Assembly (NCBI GenBank): GCA_021464245.1 | Contig: JADCRB010000016.1 | Coordinates: 17,446,143 to 17,510,142 of the forward strand | Length of the DNA stretch: 64,000 nt | Reading direction: 5' to 3' | DNA from: Carallia brachiata | Lineage: Eukaryota; Streptophyta; Magnoliopsida; Malpighiales; Rhizophoraceae | Shown here: positions 13,430-26,987 of the stretch, one piece after another | Layout of the letters: each line of letters starts with the position of its first letter | Numbering within the stretch: the stretch's first letter is position 1 | Translations under genes and position numbers: made by a program | The notes under the pieces: generated by a model | Databases searched by the model: none | Told to the model about the DNA's origin: nothing | The model's input: the letters and a program-made list of their open reading frames with translations, nothing else

Positions 13430-14290
13430 GTAGGTACATTTGTTTGCACCTTGTGATATATATTGCCAGTTGCAACTCATGCATTGATATTTGTCCCGAG
13501 GTTGATGAATTAATAAATGGTTCTTATTCTTCTCATCATCCCGCGTTCATATTAGATTAAGGCTTCGACACTTGTCCTCTGTTTTACTTTAACATGATTC
13601 GATATTCTTTTTATGATTAATTTGGCATATTTATGATTATGTTATAAGCTAGTTGCAACTAAGGACAACGTACAGATAATTTGCTGATTGATTTTGTAGC
13701 TCTCGTGTTATGGTTAAGACAAATCAATCTGAATTGGAATTTGAGATATTTTCTCCCGTGATATACAAATCCATCCAAAAATGGTTTTAAATATGGGTCC
13801 GTACTGTTTTTATCAACTCGTACTTTGAAGTTTAATGCTTTGACACTTTTTTGCTTTACGTTAACAGATTCGAGATTTTTTTTATGATTCATGCTTAAAC
13901 TGATATCATTAAGTTACAAGCTTGTTGCTAGTAATTAAAGACGATGTACTCATTATTCTTTTCTCCATAATTTAATTATATCTCGTCTTATTGCTAAGAC
14001 AATTGCCATCTAATTTGGGATATTTGTTGCACCTAGTGATATTGCTACTTGCAACTTGCACAATGAGACATGAATAAGGGTGTTCTTATAAATTTGAATT
14101 TAACATTCTTCTTAGGCTTTAATTTGTTGCACCCCTTGGATTTATCTCAACAAGATTGGAGGGATTTTTCATGATTAATCTAATATAATTATTATATAAC
14201 TTATAAGCTAGTTGCAATTAAGTACAAAGTTCTCACAAGTTCATTCTTTAATTATTCGTAAATGTTATTTCATTTTGTTGATAGAAGAAA
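13430..14290. repeat. Degenerate tandem triplication, period about 270-290 bp
   Basis: Three diverged direct copies of a non-coding unit. Anchor ATGATT(A/C)AT lies at 13613, 13884 and 14171. Each is followed by a segment like AAGCTAGTTGCAA(C/T)TAA and a 'GACAA..GTAC' motif, and preceded by a version of 'GACACTTGTCC..TTTAC'. Units have diverged and contain indels. No open frame is conserved between copies. Confidence 0.6.
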
Positions 14291-14485
14291 TTACCCTCTA
14301 ACTAATCAATTGTATTATATTTATATAATCAACTTGTAACTTCAAAGTGGTATAATATCTTCACAAAATTAAATACAAGGTAAGGCTAGATACCATGAAT
14401 AATGTTGCCAAACTCCAGTAAAGTCGTAACTCGTGAGGCTATGGAAACACCCTTGCTCAAAATACAAGGACGGCTAGCGAGTTAA

Positions 14486-14640
14486 AGCAGGAAAGGGCAG
14501 TATGAGCTGTTTGGTGGGAGGGAGGTCAAATTGTATGATCTGAGTAAAGCTTGACCTGAGTAAAGCTTGACAGACTTCTGGTGGGTGGGAGGGCAGGAAA
14601 GAGCTGTATGATCTGAGTAAAGCTTGACAGACTTGTAGGC
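14486..14640. repeat. Short local duplications (GAGTAAAGCTTGAC)
   Basis: The phrase TGTATGATCTGAGTAAAGCT occurs at about 14532 and again at about 14605. A further partial copy (CTGAGTAAAGCTTGACAG) sits directly after the first. G-rich GGTGGGAGGG segments are duplicated with them. Confidence 0.7.
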
Positions 14641-17600
14641 ATTCATTACATGGCACGATTAGAGGGGACAGATATTAGACAATAATGCAAGTAAACCGTA
14701 CTTTAGTCAGCTGCTCGGTAGAATTAGGAGTTTTCTTTCAGCTTTCCATGCTAATCCCATTTCTCCTTCCAATTTGGGTTCCTGCGTAGTAGTAGTAGCA
14801 GATAAAGGAATTGTACCAGTTATAAGTACTCACGGGACTCTTTTTTTTTTTGACTGAAGTACTTGTGGGCTTGAATAAGTAAATGGTTTCTCCAATTATA
14901 TATATACTTTTTTCGGTCCAGAAAAAGTAAGACCCATGTAAACCAAAAAAAAAAAAAAAAGTAAGACCCATTTACCGTTTTCAAAAAGAGTGGCTTGAAA
15001 GTATAGGAATCAAACAACACCAAAGCAGTAGAATAATGAGGCAAGAGACCACCATTCGTGTAAGAAGACTAGTAAGCGATTTGGGGTCGGAGGTATCCCG
15101 AAGGCAAGGTTAAATGGTAGGTTAAACTTATAATTTATTATTTAACGTAAAATATATTATAATTATCCAATACTTTAATATAAAATTGTAATGTTTTCTA
15201 ATGGAATGGTAAGGTATTATCCTTACTTTTTTGTTCTCATAAAAACAAAAAAAGGAAAGATAAAATTTTTTTCAGCGGGGGGAAGTTCCAATAGCGGATT
15301 TTGTGCAGCAGAATATATTCCTTTGGGGCAAAGGGAAAGGGGAGTTGGAGAGGAAAGGGGGAATTGGAGAAGCAGTTGTGATTTGTCAGGCTTTATTTGT
15401 GGCTGAAAGAAAAACAGGCAAACATTGCATTTAATCAAACAGAAGGACCAGCAAACCAGAAGCAGCGTTTGTAGACTGCTGTAGCAAAAAGCACTAAATG
15501 CTAAAAGATTGCATCAATCTCGGCTTGAATGGGTGATGATTTGGAGCCTGTGCCACCATGAAATGTTAGTTAGTGGTTTGAATATTGGTTAGTTCTTCTT
15601 TTCTTTAGAGCACAGAAAAGACAAAAATTGAGAAAGATGAATGGAACTCATGGCTACTCAGATTATTTGTATCCTCATTTATCACTTACGAGTTACGATC
15701 CATGATTCAGTAAAGCATGGCAGCTTTAATTCAACTGCTCCTGTTGCAATTGTGTAGAAAATTTACAGCTCAAAAAGTATGGCTGAGCTCACTTTAACGG
15801 ATGTCTCTGGACCCTGGCATCTAGTCAGTTATCCCCTGTCATTTTCACTAGCACTCTAAATTTAAAGGTAGAGTCGCCCAATTCTGGTAGACATATATAT
15901 TATATTTCTTCTCTTTTTTATTTTTATTTTATTTTAGTTTTGGCAAGCAGGGGTTGGAAATGGCGTTAAGATTCTTGCAATTTTAACATTATGTAGCCTA
16001 AAGGTGACATTTTTTTCGGTCAATTAATTTTGACCATGACTCAAATTTAAAATTTTTAACTTTAAAAATAATTTAAATACCAATTAAGGAATATTTTATT
16101 GGTAGGATTGGAGGTGACCGTTAAGAGTAAAATCTTGACTAGTTCATTGGATTCAGGGTTCACCGATCAACAATTGTCAAATACAAGAGGCCATACCTGT
16201 CAAGGACCATATCCATCTATCATAAAGAGATAAGATAAGATGATCTAATCCTAAGTGATTATGGATTTCTCCTCATGTTGCATGTTGCATGTTGTTGAAT
16301 ATAGCACATACTATATATTCAATGCAGTCCTGGAATTGATGTTGACTACTCTACCGTTCGATCTGTGTGTTTTCTTCCATTTAATGCCATCCATCGTTCG
16401 TTACTATAAGAAGATAGGGCGCATCTATGCGGTGAATTAAAACGAAAATCAGGGCAATGCAAATGATTTCAGCATTGAAATATGATTATAAGGTGCTTTT
16501 GGACCCATATAATGCAATGTCACAAGCTCTATAATTTGACAGTCGGGGCAGAGGCTGCTATCAGTCATGTTACCTAACGCAAGAAAAGAAAAGGAAAGAA
16601 AAATTAATGGAATTCCACGTAACAAATTGATATTTTATATATATTTTTTTCTCAACCAAAACCGATGCTCAGTGAAAAATCTAGCCAAATTGCTTGAAGA
16701 AACTAATTAACAGACCAACAATTGAAGTACCAAATAAAGTCCATGCAATGACCCACCACAAGCCAGACGAAATAATTGTAGCTATGTTCCTATGTGCTTG
16801 AAACACAGAGGCGGAAGAAATTAGCACTTTGCTTCCCCTGAAACTGACTATTCCAGGACTTGCTGGCGATAAGCAATTTTTAACCAAGCACATTAACATT
16901 GTATTTAGGAGGGTGGAAAAGGAGAAGGGAGAGTGAGAGGATTAAGATAAATTATTATATTTCAGAAATGTTTAAATAATCAGGGAGAGAAAAATTTTTA
17001 ATTTTTTTAATTTTTCTTAACTTATAAAATCCTATCCTCCTAAAAAGAGAGAAAAATTATTAGTTCTTTATTAAATTTATTAAATAATTCAATTATCTAT
17101 CGCATAATTTTAAAATTATAATTTTATTTAAATAAAATATTTAAATAAAATTTATTATGAAGGGTAAAATTGTTATTTTAATACATTTTATTTTTCTTCT
17201 CTCACATTTTACCCTTTTCCAAATAAAAAATTTACAATCTTTTTTCCCTTTCATCACATTTTCCCAAATATAAAAAAGAATAGAAAATATATTCTTCAAT
17301 GATCATCTCCCTCATTTTTCTCTTCTCTGGGGATTTTATCTAAAAATAGTGTAAGTGGAGAGGCCAACCAAATAAGGCAGTCAAATTTTGGCAAGCAGCT
17401 CAAATCGTTGCAATTACAGCAAAATAATTGTTTCAATTACAGCAAAATAAAAGGATCATGAAGTAATATTTACCAAATTTTGGGGTCATCAAGCGATTCA
17501 GGAGATGCCATTTTTTTGTACCTATTATTATTGAACCTTATATATTTCTTTTTAACACAAAAATGATTCGCACTAATTAGTTATGTTGAAAAAGAAGGCA

Positions 17601-19197
17601 CAGTGTAAGTACTCTAACAAACTAAAGTGAGAAATCTCCAATATTAGAAAGTTTTATAGGTGGTAGGATTTGAATTTACCACTACTCTTAGTGCAAAGCA
17701 CTAAGTGTGCAAAGTACTGGTGGTTGGTGTTCGCAAGAGTCATAATAACTATAGATCCAGAATCTGCATATTATTGATTTTGAGTAGCCCTTACTATATC
17801 TCGTTTTAGAGTTAATGAGTCCGAGTTTTAAAAACCGATCCCTCCATGTAAATTATCTTAGGATTAAAGGCTTGCGATAGTAAAAACACTCAATCCAAAC
17901 TAATCTGTGAAGAAAAACACACAATCATCAATCAAAATACCATTACGATGGATAATATAAAAGGATATTTTGGAAGATGCCATTTCACGGGCCTACATTA
18001 AATTTTCTGTGTACGGTTTTTCTTCAGCGTGTCCGTGATTTACTCCAAATCTTTTCTTTTTATGGTAAAAATTTAGTATGTTTATTTAAGTTATTTTAAA
18101 ACAATTTTACTTGTTCAAAGTAAATTTAAAATAATTTTAAAATAATAATAAAGTGATATGAATAATTAATAAATAAATTTATTAAAAATTAATAAATATT
18201 ATTAAATAAAATTATATTATTATTTATTTACATTTACCCTTTATTAATATATTTATGTTTTTTTTTTTTCCATGCAACTCTGTCCTATTGGTTACTTTAG
18301 CATTTGAAATCAAATCCCAAACAATAATTGAGGGCAATATGATCCGTACACACTTAAGTACCCCACATTCTCTGACAAGATTATGCTCTTGGACTTTTTC
18401 TTTCTAAAGTCACGTTATCATGTATCCAGATTTCATAATCGGACGGTTCCAACACCCCCAAATTAGTCATTGGTTCTTCTAATATTTCTCGATAATTGAT
18501 GAGTGAGTGTATTGTCTTTCTGTTATATGGCCATAAAAAAAATTATTTATACAATCTTTAAATTATAATAATTAATATATTAGATTAATTATAATAAAAG
18601 AATATCAATAAATAAATAATATTAATTTTTTATATTATATTATATGATTATAATTATATAAAATATATTAATTATTACAATTTAGATTTTATCGGATAAA
18701 TTTTCCTATGCTTATAAAAATTTTCTCACTGGCGTCGGCTGCGGACAGATCTTGATTGGCTTATGGTTTGACTAAAACCATTGACTCATCTTTGCAGATA
18801 CAGAAAGAGAGTAGCTTGACTCAGAACAGCAATTCATCCGCAGAGAGATAAGAGAGAGAGAGAAGAGACTTGATTAATCTTTGCAATTAATATTCCCTTA
18901 GAATTCTTCTCACACAGAGTGAGGATAATTAAACTTTGTACAAATAACCCATATCAATTTTCATGGGTAACATATGCTTACCATACCAGGTTAGTAACTG
19001 GACATAAAAACCCTAAAGGGTTTCAAGGATTAAAAGAGAAAAAAAAAAAAATCAAGAACTCAACAAAGATGAAAGAATCCCAATCTTGGAGAACATGCTA
19101 AAAAAAAGAGAAGCCCGTTACAGCGGCTTCATCTTGGCCGTCATGTTTCTCCAACCAAAAGATCCCACACTTTTCAACACATACGAATCTTGATCTT
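14641..19197. other. Gene-poor intergenic region
   Basis: No supported gene. It holds a MITE-like copy (16901-17349) and AT-rich spacer. A 72-codon minus-strand frame at 16681-16899 has a hydrophobic C-terminal half but no recognisable family. Confidence 0.5.
16901..17349. repeat. MITE-like AT-rich element, copy B
   Basis: Aligns through most of its length with 2799-3266, sharing the order of conserved blocks from the purine-rich left end (GGAGGGTGGAAAAGGAG) to the pyrimidine-rich right end. The right end (TTTTATCTAAAAATAG) is partly complementary to the left. Exact ends and target duplications are not resolved. Confidence 0.5.
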
Positions 19198-19521
19198 TCA
19201 TCTAAGCATGGACGTTAAAGAACGGAAAACAGCTTCTTCGCAAGGGATAGTGAGACCCATATCGTGATCGAACCCAAACTCTTCCTCGGCTCGCCGAAGC
19301 AAGCATTGGAACTCAGGGTGGCTCAAGAAGGAAATCGGAACAATGTATCTACTTCTGTTTTGGCCAACGTAAACGGCAAAGTGGCCTTTCGGGACATCAA
19401 CAGGAAGGCCGTTGTCGCCGTCGTCGTCGTAGCCATGTTTCTTGCCTAAGCTTGAGCATCTCTTGAGAATTTGCTTGAGAACTGCCGCTTGGGTCAGTTT
19501 GCTTGATTTCCTAATGGCCAT
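19198..19521 (-). CDS. SAUR50-like auxin-responsive protein
   Basis: Intronless, 107 residues, starting [20 protein letters not shown]. The N-terminal helix, the following RCSSLGKK, the acidic spacer (YDDDGDN), [27 protein letters not shown] and the end [18 protein letters not shown] match the highly conserved clade of Arabidopsis SAUR50 and its paralogues nearly residue for residue in my memory. Known members inhibit PP2C.D phosphatases and promote elongation or organ opening. The start is fixed by the clade's N-terminus. Upstream (higher coordinates) are a TATATAC-like TATA element near 19647 and a GA-rich tract at about 19664-19690, probably in the promoter or 5' leader. It stands alone, about 12 kb from the next recognised gene on either side apart from YAF9 at 27-30 kb. 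It appears intact. Confidence 0.93.
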   Translation of the reverse strand: MAIRKSSKLTQAAVLKQILKRCSSLGKKHGYDDDGDNGLPVDVPKGHFAVYVGQNRSRYIVPISFLSHPEFQCLLRRAEEEFGFDHDMGLTIPCEEAVFRSLTSMLR

Positions 19522-19839
19522 TTTTTTGGGGGTTTGGATAATAGAAATTTAGAAGGTTACTTTGAAAGAGAAGCGACGGTCGTGATGGAAATTTGGGTGA
19601 TGATGGGAAGATCAAGAAAGAGGGGTGGGGGTATTTATCAAGAAAAGTATATAGAAAAAGAGTGGGAGAGAGAGAGAGAGAGAGACAGGGGGGGCGGTCA
19701 TGTGGGAGTGTGGGGGCGGAGGAGTGGACATAGCACGGGCGTTTTGGGGATTGTGTATGTGAGGGGAAGGGGATGGTGGGAGCCAAAGTCCCATTGGGTT
19801 TACGTTTCTATGTTTGTCCCCCTGACAACAAGTGGACCA

Positions 19840-19870
<31 letters not shown>

Positions 19871-22800
19871 CCCTTTATTAACTTCAAAATTGATCACAGA
19901 AAAGCTTTTTGGACAGTGAAAATTATTCCCAAAAAAAAAAAAAAAACTAGAGATGATGACTGATGAGTTTACATGTCGGTCCTCCTCCTACACGTTAAAA
20001 AATGAATTTTTTTATATATTATTTTTTAAAGAATAATAACTTTTTATCATACAAGTCCTGCTCCTCAATTTATTCTGACCTTCTTCTAACAAATTTCTAT
20101 GAGTACCAAACTTTTCCCTGCAGAATTTTCCAAGTTTTCTGTATTGCGTGCCTTCTGCCAGCTTTAGAATTCGAGGCAGTTTTCACAAGTTATTGTTATA
20201 GAACACTCTTTTTTTCGCTTTTTTTTTTTAGTTGGAGAGGGGAGGAGATTTAACTATCGGCATTAAATATCAAATTTTAACTTTAAATTTGATTATAAAT
20301 TTTAAATTTAGTGGCCACAAGGTGTTAAAGTGGCTTTTTTTTTCTTTTATTTTTCTAAATACTTAAATTAAGGAGAAAAAAAAAAAACTAAGTCCGCCCA
20401 TACTGGAGATTGGAGAGTACGCGGCATTTACAGTAACTGAAATCTTGTCAAAGTTGTACTTTCTTTTAAAGATATAAGTCATATATCCCTGTGCGAAAAA
20501 TAATGATAGATTTTTTTTTTATTTTTTATTTTTTTTTGTAACTGACCGATCTCCTTCGCACTGGCACTGTCAACTATATGCCTACGGAGTGGATTTCTTA
20601 AATTAATTATTTTCATCAAATATTATTAATTTTATTTTATAATAAATATTATCAGGTTCTAAGTCTTTATCAATGAATTTATTTGTAAATTGCTTCCATT
20701 TCTACCAATCATGCTTAGGACCTCATGGTCATGGAGTATTCTCTCTTTCTCTCTTGCCATTAAAATGTCTATTATTACATATCAGTTTACATAAAAAAAT
20801 TTACAATTTTATTTCTACCACGATATATATTTTATGCTACTTATTAAAAAATGTTGCCTATTTTATCTCATGCGAATATGAATTGCCAATGTATTTTTAT
20901 CATATTTTATCCATTGGAAAAATCTTCATGGGATTTCTTACGTGAAAATAATACATAATCAAAATAATATGGATAATTAAATGACTTGATTAACAAAAAA
21001 AAATTATTAAATATTATAAAATAAACTATATAATTATTTTATTATTATTTATAATTTAAAATGCATCCATGTTTTAGAATTCTTAATCATTAGGCTAACT
21101 ACTATCCTATTATTGCCTTGACGGCAATGCATCCATGAACATGAAGGTCATGGGTTCGATGAATGGTGGAAACAACAATCATTAGACTAAGCCCATGCAC
21201 TACCCAGCTATGCTCCTATTTCAGGTTAATAATTAGGACCCTTTTCCACTTTTCTCGCATTCTTCCGGCCGATATCCCCGAGATAGATTTGGGAATCATC
21301 ACCTCCAAGAACGTTACCTTAACTCGCAAATGTGTCTTGCTGAGGTATCAAAACAGCACCATTAGGCTAGTCCCATCCGTGATACCCTTTGTACCTTAGG
21401 AAAAGAAATTGGCTTTAGTTCACATGATTCGAGTCATGTGAAGATTTGAATCATGTGCTGAGAAAATGTGGCTACTCAATCTTCTACCTCCACTGTACAC
21501 AATAAAACATCGATTCTTGTGCATATTCAAAGTAAATAATTTTGCACAAAAATGTGCTAGATATTGTGTCTTGACAATAATAAAGATGCTGTTATTTTTC
21601 TATTCACTTTATTAACTTTACCCCAAAAAAAATTGATGGACATAAATTTGATCGACACAGTTAAACAAATATAATTAGTAAAATAATTATATTATGATAA
21701 TAGTTATAATAATGTTAAAAAATGAACTAATAATACAGAAAAAAAAAATAAAGAAGTAATATTGTGTTGGTTTCTTAATTTACTAGCTCTCTCGCAACCT
21801 GATACTACGGACCAGTAATAAAGTGTACTGTAGAGTACAACTGTGGTGACGGTTTGGACGGTTTGGTTTCTTGTGGTCGAGGATGTCTTGAGATTCTGTG
21901 GAGTGGACTGTATTACTGACACACCAAAGCAACAATCCTTACACATAGTACAACCAAAAGTTATGCAAACCCATGTGCACGTTACCGCTATCTTTACCCA
22001 ATTTGACCTCAATTTGTTTTCCCAGCTTGTTTCATAGATGCAGGCCTGCTTTTTTTTTAAAAAAAAATATATGAAAGAAAATTTTCTTTAATAGAAAGGT
22101 TTCCATCGAGCGTAAAGTGGAAACTGACGACGGCTTATTTCTCATCCATTGATAATCTAGTTTATGTAATCACCAAATATATTAGATTTATCGTTATCAA
22201 GTAAACTATTACACTTATATTTGAACATATAAATTAAAGGATCGAGGATTATGCCCAAGTCCCATCGACGCGGAATGAGCTAAATTTTTTTGTCCTTAGA
22301 CAATTATAGCATTGACAAGTAGCTCTTTGCGATGTATTCTACAAATTTGCATTGAATATATTTGTTAACGTCAGTCCATCAAAAAAAGTTACACGCACAA
22401 ATTTTCTAATGCAATAGCACAAGTCAACAAAAATTGTGATGTTGTATTATCTTGGTTGTTAATTGAATATTTTAATATATGTAGTCTTTGTAGTGTTTCA
22501 CACATGATCACAATTAATGATAAAAATCACTGATGTGTAATTAATAATTATAATAATATCATTTTTTTTACGTCTCTCATATGTCAAGACAGTTTATGTG
22601 TAGTTAATGAATTCTTAAGAGCATGACAAATTATATTTTAAAAAGCTCAGCAATGTGGTGCTCATATTAATTAAAATTTGAACTTTCTTTCTTTTTTTTT
22701 TTCCATATGCGTGTTTTCATTAAATTGCTAACCAAGCTATTTATCCGGTATAGCAGTGATTTTAACCAGGAAAAGGAAATGGGAAGAAAGAAAAGAAAGG

Positions 22801-25771
22801 AGAAAGATAGTCTCTCTAGTCTACAATTATGATGGAGACTTTCCCTCCCATGTGGTCCAGTTGAAACAACCACCACCAAAATAAAAGAGCCATATCACAT
22901 GCAAATGTACTTAGAATGTGCACCACTGATACATCGTCTGAGGGTAGCTCATTTCAGGAAGGTTATTTCTAGCTCCATGTTCTAAGGCTCAGAAAGTGTT
23001 CCGCCAAACCTAGATCTATAAAAGTCCTCTGATACGGCAATGTCCGGAATTTCCGTTTTCTTGTTTTGTTTTCCTCAACCCAAAATGTCCATGGCAGTGC
23101 GTAATTGCCCGTGAACATCAAACTCATTAAGTACCCTCCAATATTTTGGTCTATAGTATTACAGGAAATCAACATCTAAACTGATTCTAAAGACATGCAT
23201 ATTTAACTGACTGTTGTAATATAGTTGTTTATCAGATATTACACTTAAGTAGAAGGTTGGGTCAAACTCCACCTCCTATCAATCTCCCTCTTCTTATATG
23301 TTTAACCTATGACTCTTTTCAAAATGAAAAAGGAAAAAAAACATGGATGGCTTCAAAGCATAAACCCATTCATTCCTTAAATATGTCTATATTTCCACAA
23401 TTGTGCAAGCATACGCCAAATGCTTAAATCAATATGCATGCTCAACCTTAATTATTCTAGCAGGATTATAGATTACAATAGTTAGGAGGTTAATAATGTG
23501 TACATTTAAAACCAATGGATCGAAGACAAAAGCAAATTATGATGAGGACAACGTCCTTGAGGGAAGCTATCCCATGCATGTTCTGGGGCTGAGAATGATT
23601 CGAAGAAGGGACAAATATTAATAGGAGACTAGATAGGGCCACCATTTCTCACCGAAATGCGGTGCCCCGCTGAGCCAAGCTAGGGGGGGACTAGGGGTAT
23701 TTTTCTTTATAGTTGATAAGGACGTCGCCTTTTGTATTGCACATGAATGCCATGTTACTCTTGCCCACAGAAAGCTCCTGCTAGGACAACATCTGTTTCA
23801 AACTACTTTCAGGTTTTTTACTTACCAAACCAACACTCTCAAACTGTGTTACTGCATCGCTTAGAATAGCTTAGAAATTGGTGGATATAAAACTTTAAAT
23901 TATGATATTTATAGACAAGCTATATAAAGGGCATGCCCAATACTTTCACACTCTGGAGTCTTGAGAAGGGTAATAGAATATATATATATATATATATATA
24001 ATCAGCATTTCATAATAGGAAAACAATGCACTTTCATATGTATCATGATGAAGCTTGCTGTCCAAACAAGTACGGCACTCTAGTAGCAGCTTTATTTAAG
24101 TGGGGAAATACTTTCTGTGATTTCTTAAGTAGGATCAAAGCGATATGTGTAATTAGTTGATTGAAATTAAAAAAAAAAAAGATAAATTATTAGATGTTAT
24201 TGGATGAATTACGTGATTACTTTAATTTTACTTAAAATTAAATTGTGTAATGAAGTCCATCTAACTAAATTATGTGGATTATGTCGGAACATGGCTCTGC
24301 AGTCGGGCCTAATGATGTTGATGCCACTAGAACTTTTAATCCAGCAAAATGAATTGCACTCACATGGGGTGTAAGGAAAGCAGTCAGAGTTATAACAGGG
24401 CCCGAAACAGAGTGGCATGTAAAATCAAACTAATATCATCAAAAAGTGGAACTGGTCGCTGCACGATATATAGGGCTTCAAATATGTAATGACACACTAA
24501 CATGATAATAGAACAAGCATTAATAATGCTGTTAGGACCTTTGACAACAAAAGGCCTAGATAGAGATGGACTTTTTAGACACTTATTAATTGGAAGAATA
24601 ATGCTGATTAGTTAGCTGGACCCCTTCAAAAATTATTAAGATAATTTGGGAGAAATTTAAGAATAGGGAGGTACCTGGTATGCTCCAAAGCTCAAACCAC
24701 TGAAATGATCATGACAGCACATGAAAGGACCTACTCAAAAGCCAAAAGGATGACCCCATTTAGCCTTCACAATTAAAGCACGACCTGAGAATGTCTTTCT
24801 GCTTTATCGGCATGCATTCATTCATGGTCAATTCGACATGAACTCTCCAAAACTATGATGATCTTATGAGCTTCAAAGAGAAAATTAACCAGATAACTGA
24901 AGCTTTAACTGTTGGGTCTATTCAGGGGTGTGACATACAAAAAGAACAATTTAACAGGAAATCACAAATGTTGCTTTAAGGAAGCGAAACCATTAAGGAA
25001 CCTAAGTGGCATGCCCTCTGATGTTCATGAGACCCACTCACAAAGGGACCTCTAAAATGTACTTGAAAAACTGAAAAGGGTTAATCATTACGGGTACGAA
25101 TGAGCCAATGGCAGAAGATAACAGGAGAATTGTCCGTCCAGAACAAGCTAATATTTTGGTCTGTGGAAACTTTTGGGATAACAAGGACACTTTTTCTCCT
25201 TAACTTTGTACTACAAGCATACCAAAATCATAAACTCTAATTTCCTTGCATGGGTTCTGCTTTTCCTGAAAACGTCATTAACTTCTTAAGGCATCCATTT
25301 TAAACTAACGATTGATAAATTGTACTAAGCAGAAAGGTTTTTTTTTTTGTTTTTTGGGTTCAAGTTTTTGGTTCCTGCATATTGCTGGGAGTCGATCATA
25401 GTGGAAAGCATAGGGCTATGTTTTAGTTGTTATCTCTGTCATTCTTCCACTTTTACCCTTTTTCTTGTTTCGAAAAAAGGTACTTTGTCCGAGGGTTTTT
25501 GTGCTTGAGGGGTACCCAAATTATAACAAATTTTTAATTTTTTATAACTACAGTTATATTTTTTATAATAAAAAAATAAGTATAATTTACTTCTTTTATT
25601 TTATTGCAAAAGAAACTATCATTTTCTTAAAAAAATAAAAAATCATTGTAATTTAAGTAAAATTCGGACAAAATAATTTGGACAGTGTACTCATGCCGCG
25701 CCCAGTCTGGCAATACACCAATCAACAAGAGTTATTGACAACACCTAACTTTGTAGACGTTAGTTGTCGGC
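19522..25771. other. Gene-poor intergenic region
   Basis: Beyond the SAUR50-like promoter I see no supported gene. Long A/T homopolymer runs occur at about 19839-19870 and 19932-19946. The (TA)n run is at 23979-24000. A slightly GC-richer block at about 21160-21400 has an open frame without recognisable similarity. Confidence 0.5.
23979..24000. repeat. (TA)n microsatellite
   Basis: Uninterrupted TA run. Confidence 0.9.
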
Positions 25772-25774
25772 TCA

Positions 25775-26734
25775 GGGGGCATTTGATTTTGGGGTGTTAG
25801 TTGCAGTTGGAAACTGAAAGGTAAGGTAAAATGATATTTGGTTATTTTTTTAGGTGGTGCGATGGAGTTTATAAATAGTTATTGATTGAAAAGGTAGAGA
25901 TTTTTTTATTTTTTATTTTTATCAGTAATTAATAAATAGTATAATTATAAAATTGACCCTTGGATTAAATACTTTACTGTCAACTATGCAATGATGCATG
26001 GTAGGGATGCTTCTTTTTTGTTTGTGTTGAGGTTAAAAATGTACGGGTAGACGCTAAAACAATTTTTTTTTTTTTAACTTATCTTTGTTTGTGAATCGTG
26101 AACAATATAGTAAAAATAAAAAAACATTATTTTGTTTAAATTGCATGAACGGGAGACAAGCTAAATTAATAATTTTTCCTTTCAACTTTTCTTTGTGTAC
26201 AATATGATAAAATAATATTATTTATTATAATTTTATGTAAGTACCAACGTTGTATTTTCATTATAGAAATAATATTATTTCAAGTGGAGTGACCTATCTC
26301 TTTCATTTTTCTCTTTTTTCTCTTTTCTATAATTTTTATTGTGTGATTATTAACTTAAACAACAAAAATAACATTATTTTTCAAGTACAAAAATCTATAG
26401 AGTAAAAGTGATATTTTAAAAAAATAATATTAATTATAAATTATAGTTGATCTTGAAGTCACACATTTAATAAATTTTTATTTATAAAGCATAAGATATA
26501 TTTTCATAATACTAATTTATATTAATTAGAATTAAAAAAATAATCTATTTCAAAAAACATAAATATAACACTTTAAATGGTTATTTTATTATTTAATCAA
26601 TAACAATTAGTATTAATTTAATTAAAAATTATCATTTCATTTTATTTATTAATAAATGTAATCATCAATCAACAACAGTAATCAGCAATTAGTAATAATA
26701 ATAATAATTAGTAACAATAAAACTAAACACCCCC
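25775..26734. mobile_element. PIF/Harbinger (Tourist-like) non-autonomous element
   Basis: About 960 bp. The left end GGGGGCATTTGATTTT and the right end, read inverted, GGGGGTGTTTAGTTTT form terminal inverted repeats of the GGGGGTGTTT class. Flanking trinucleotides are TCA (25772-25774) and TAA (26735-26737), plausible as a diverged 3-bp target duplication. The interior is AT-rich and non-coding. Confidence 0.6.
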
Positions 26735-26987
26735 TAAGCTTGAATGCTCTATCGGACAGATACTTGTAATAAAATCAGATCTTACTTTCATTCAATTTAT
26801 CTGTTTCATTTTGCTTATTGGTACAGAGCAACATTATCATTTTATTACATACATGCCTGAAAGAAATGAACAAAAAATATAAATGGAAAAATACATCTCA
26901 TCGTCCAAAGCCTATGCTATCAAGCGATTCTGCTGCGATAACTACGTGAAGTAGATTTCTTGGAAGAACAGAGCGGACCATCTACTT

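Noticed and set aside
16681..16899. 72-codon minus frame with a hydrophobic C-terminus (LWWVIAWTLFGTSIVGLL)
   Set aside because: No family recognised, no exon partners and no promoter signals. Likely chance in AT-rich DNA.
19511..19887. Proline/serine-rich minus frames upstream of the SAUR50-like gene
   Set aside because: Low-complexity reading of the GA/CT-rich promoter and leader, out of frame with the gene.
21130..21180. GGGTTCGATGAATGG as a tRNA B-box
   Set aside because: No matching A-box at the right distance and no cloverleaf; neither tRNA nor clear SINE.
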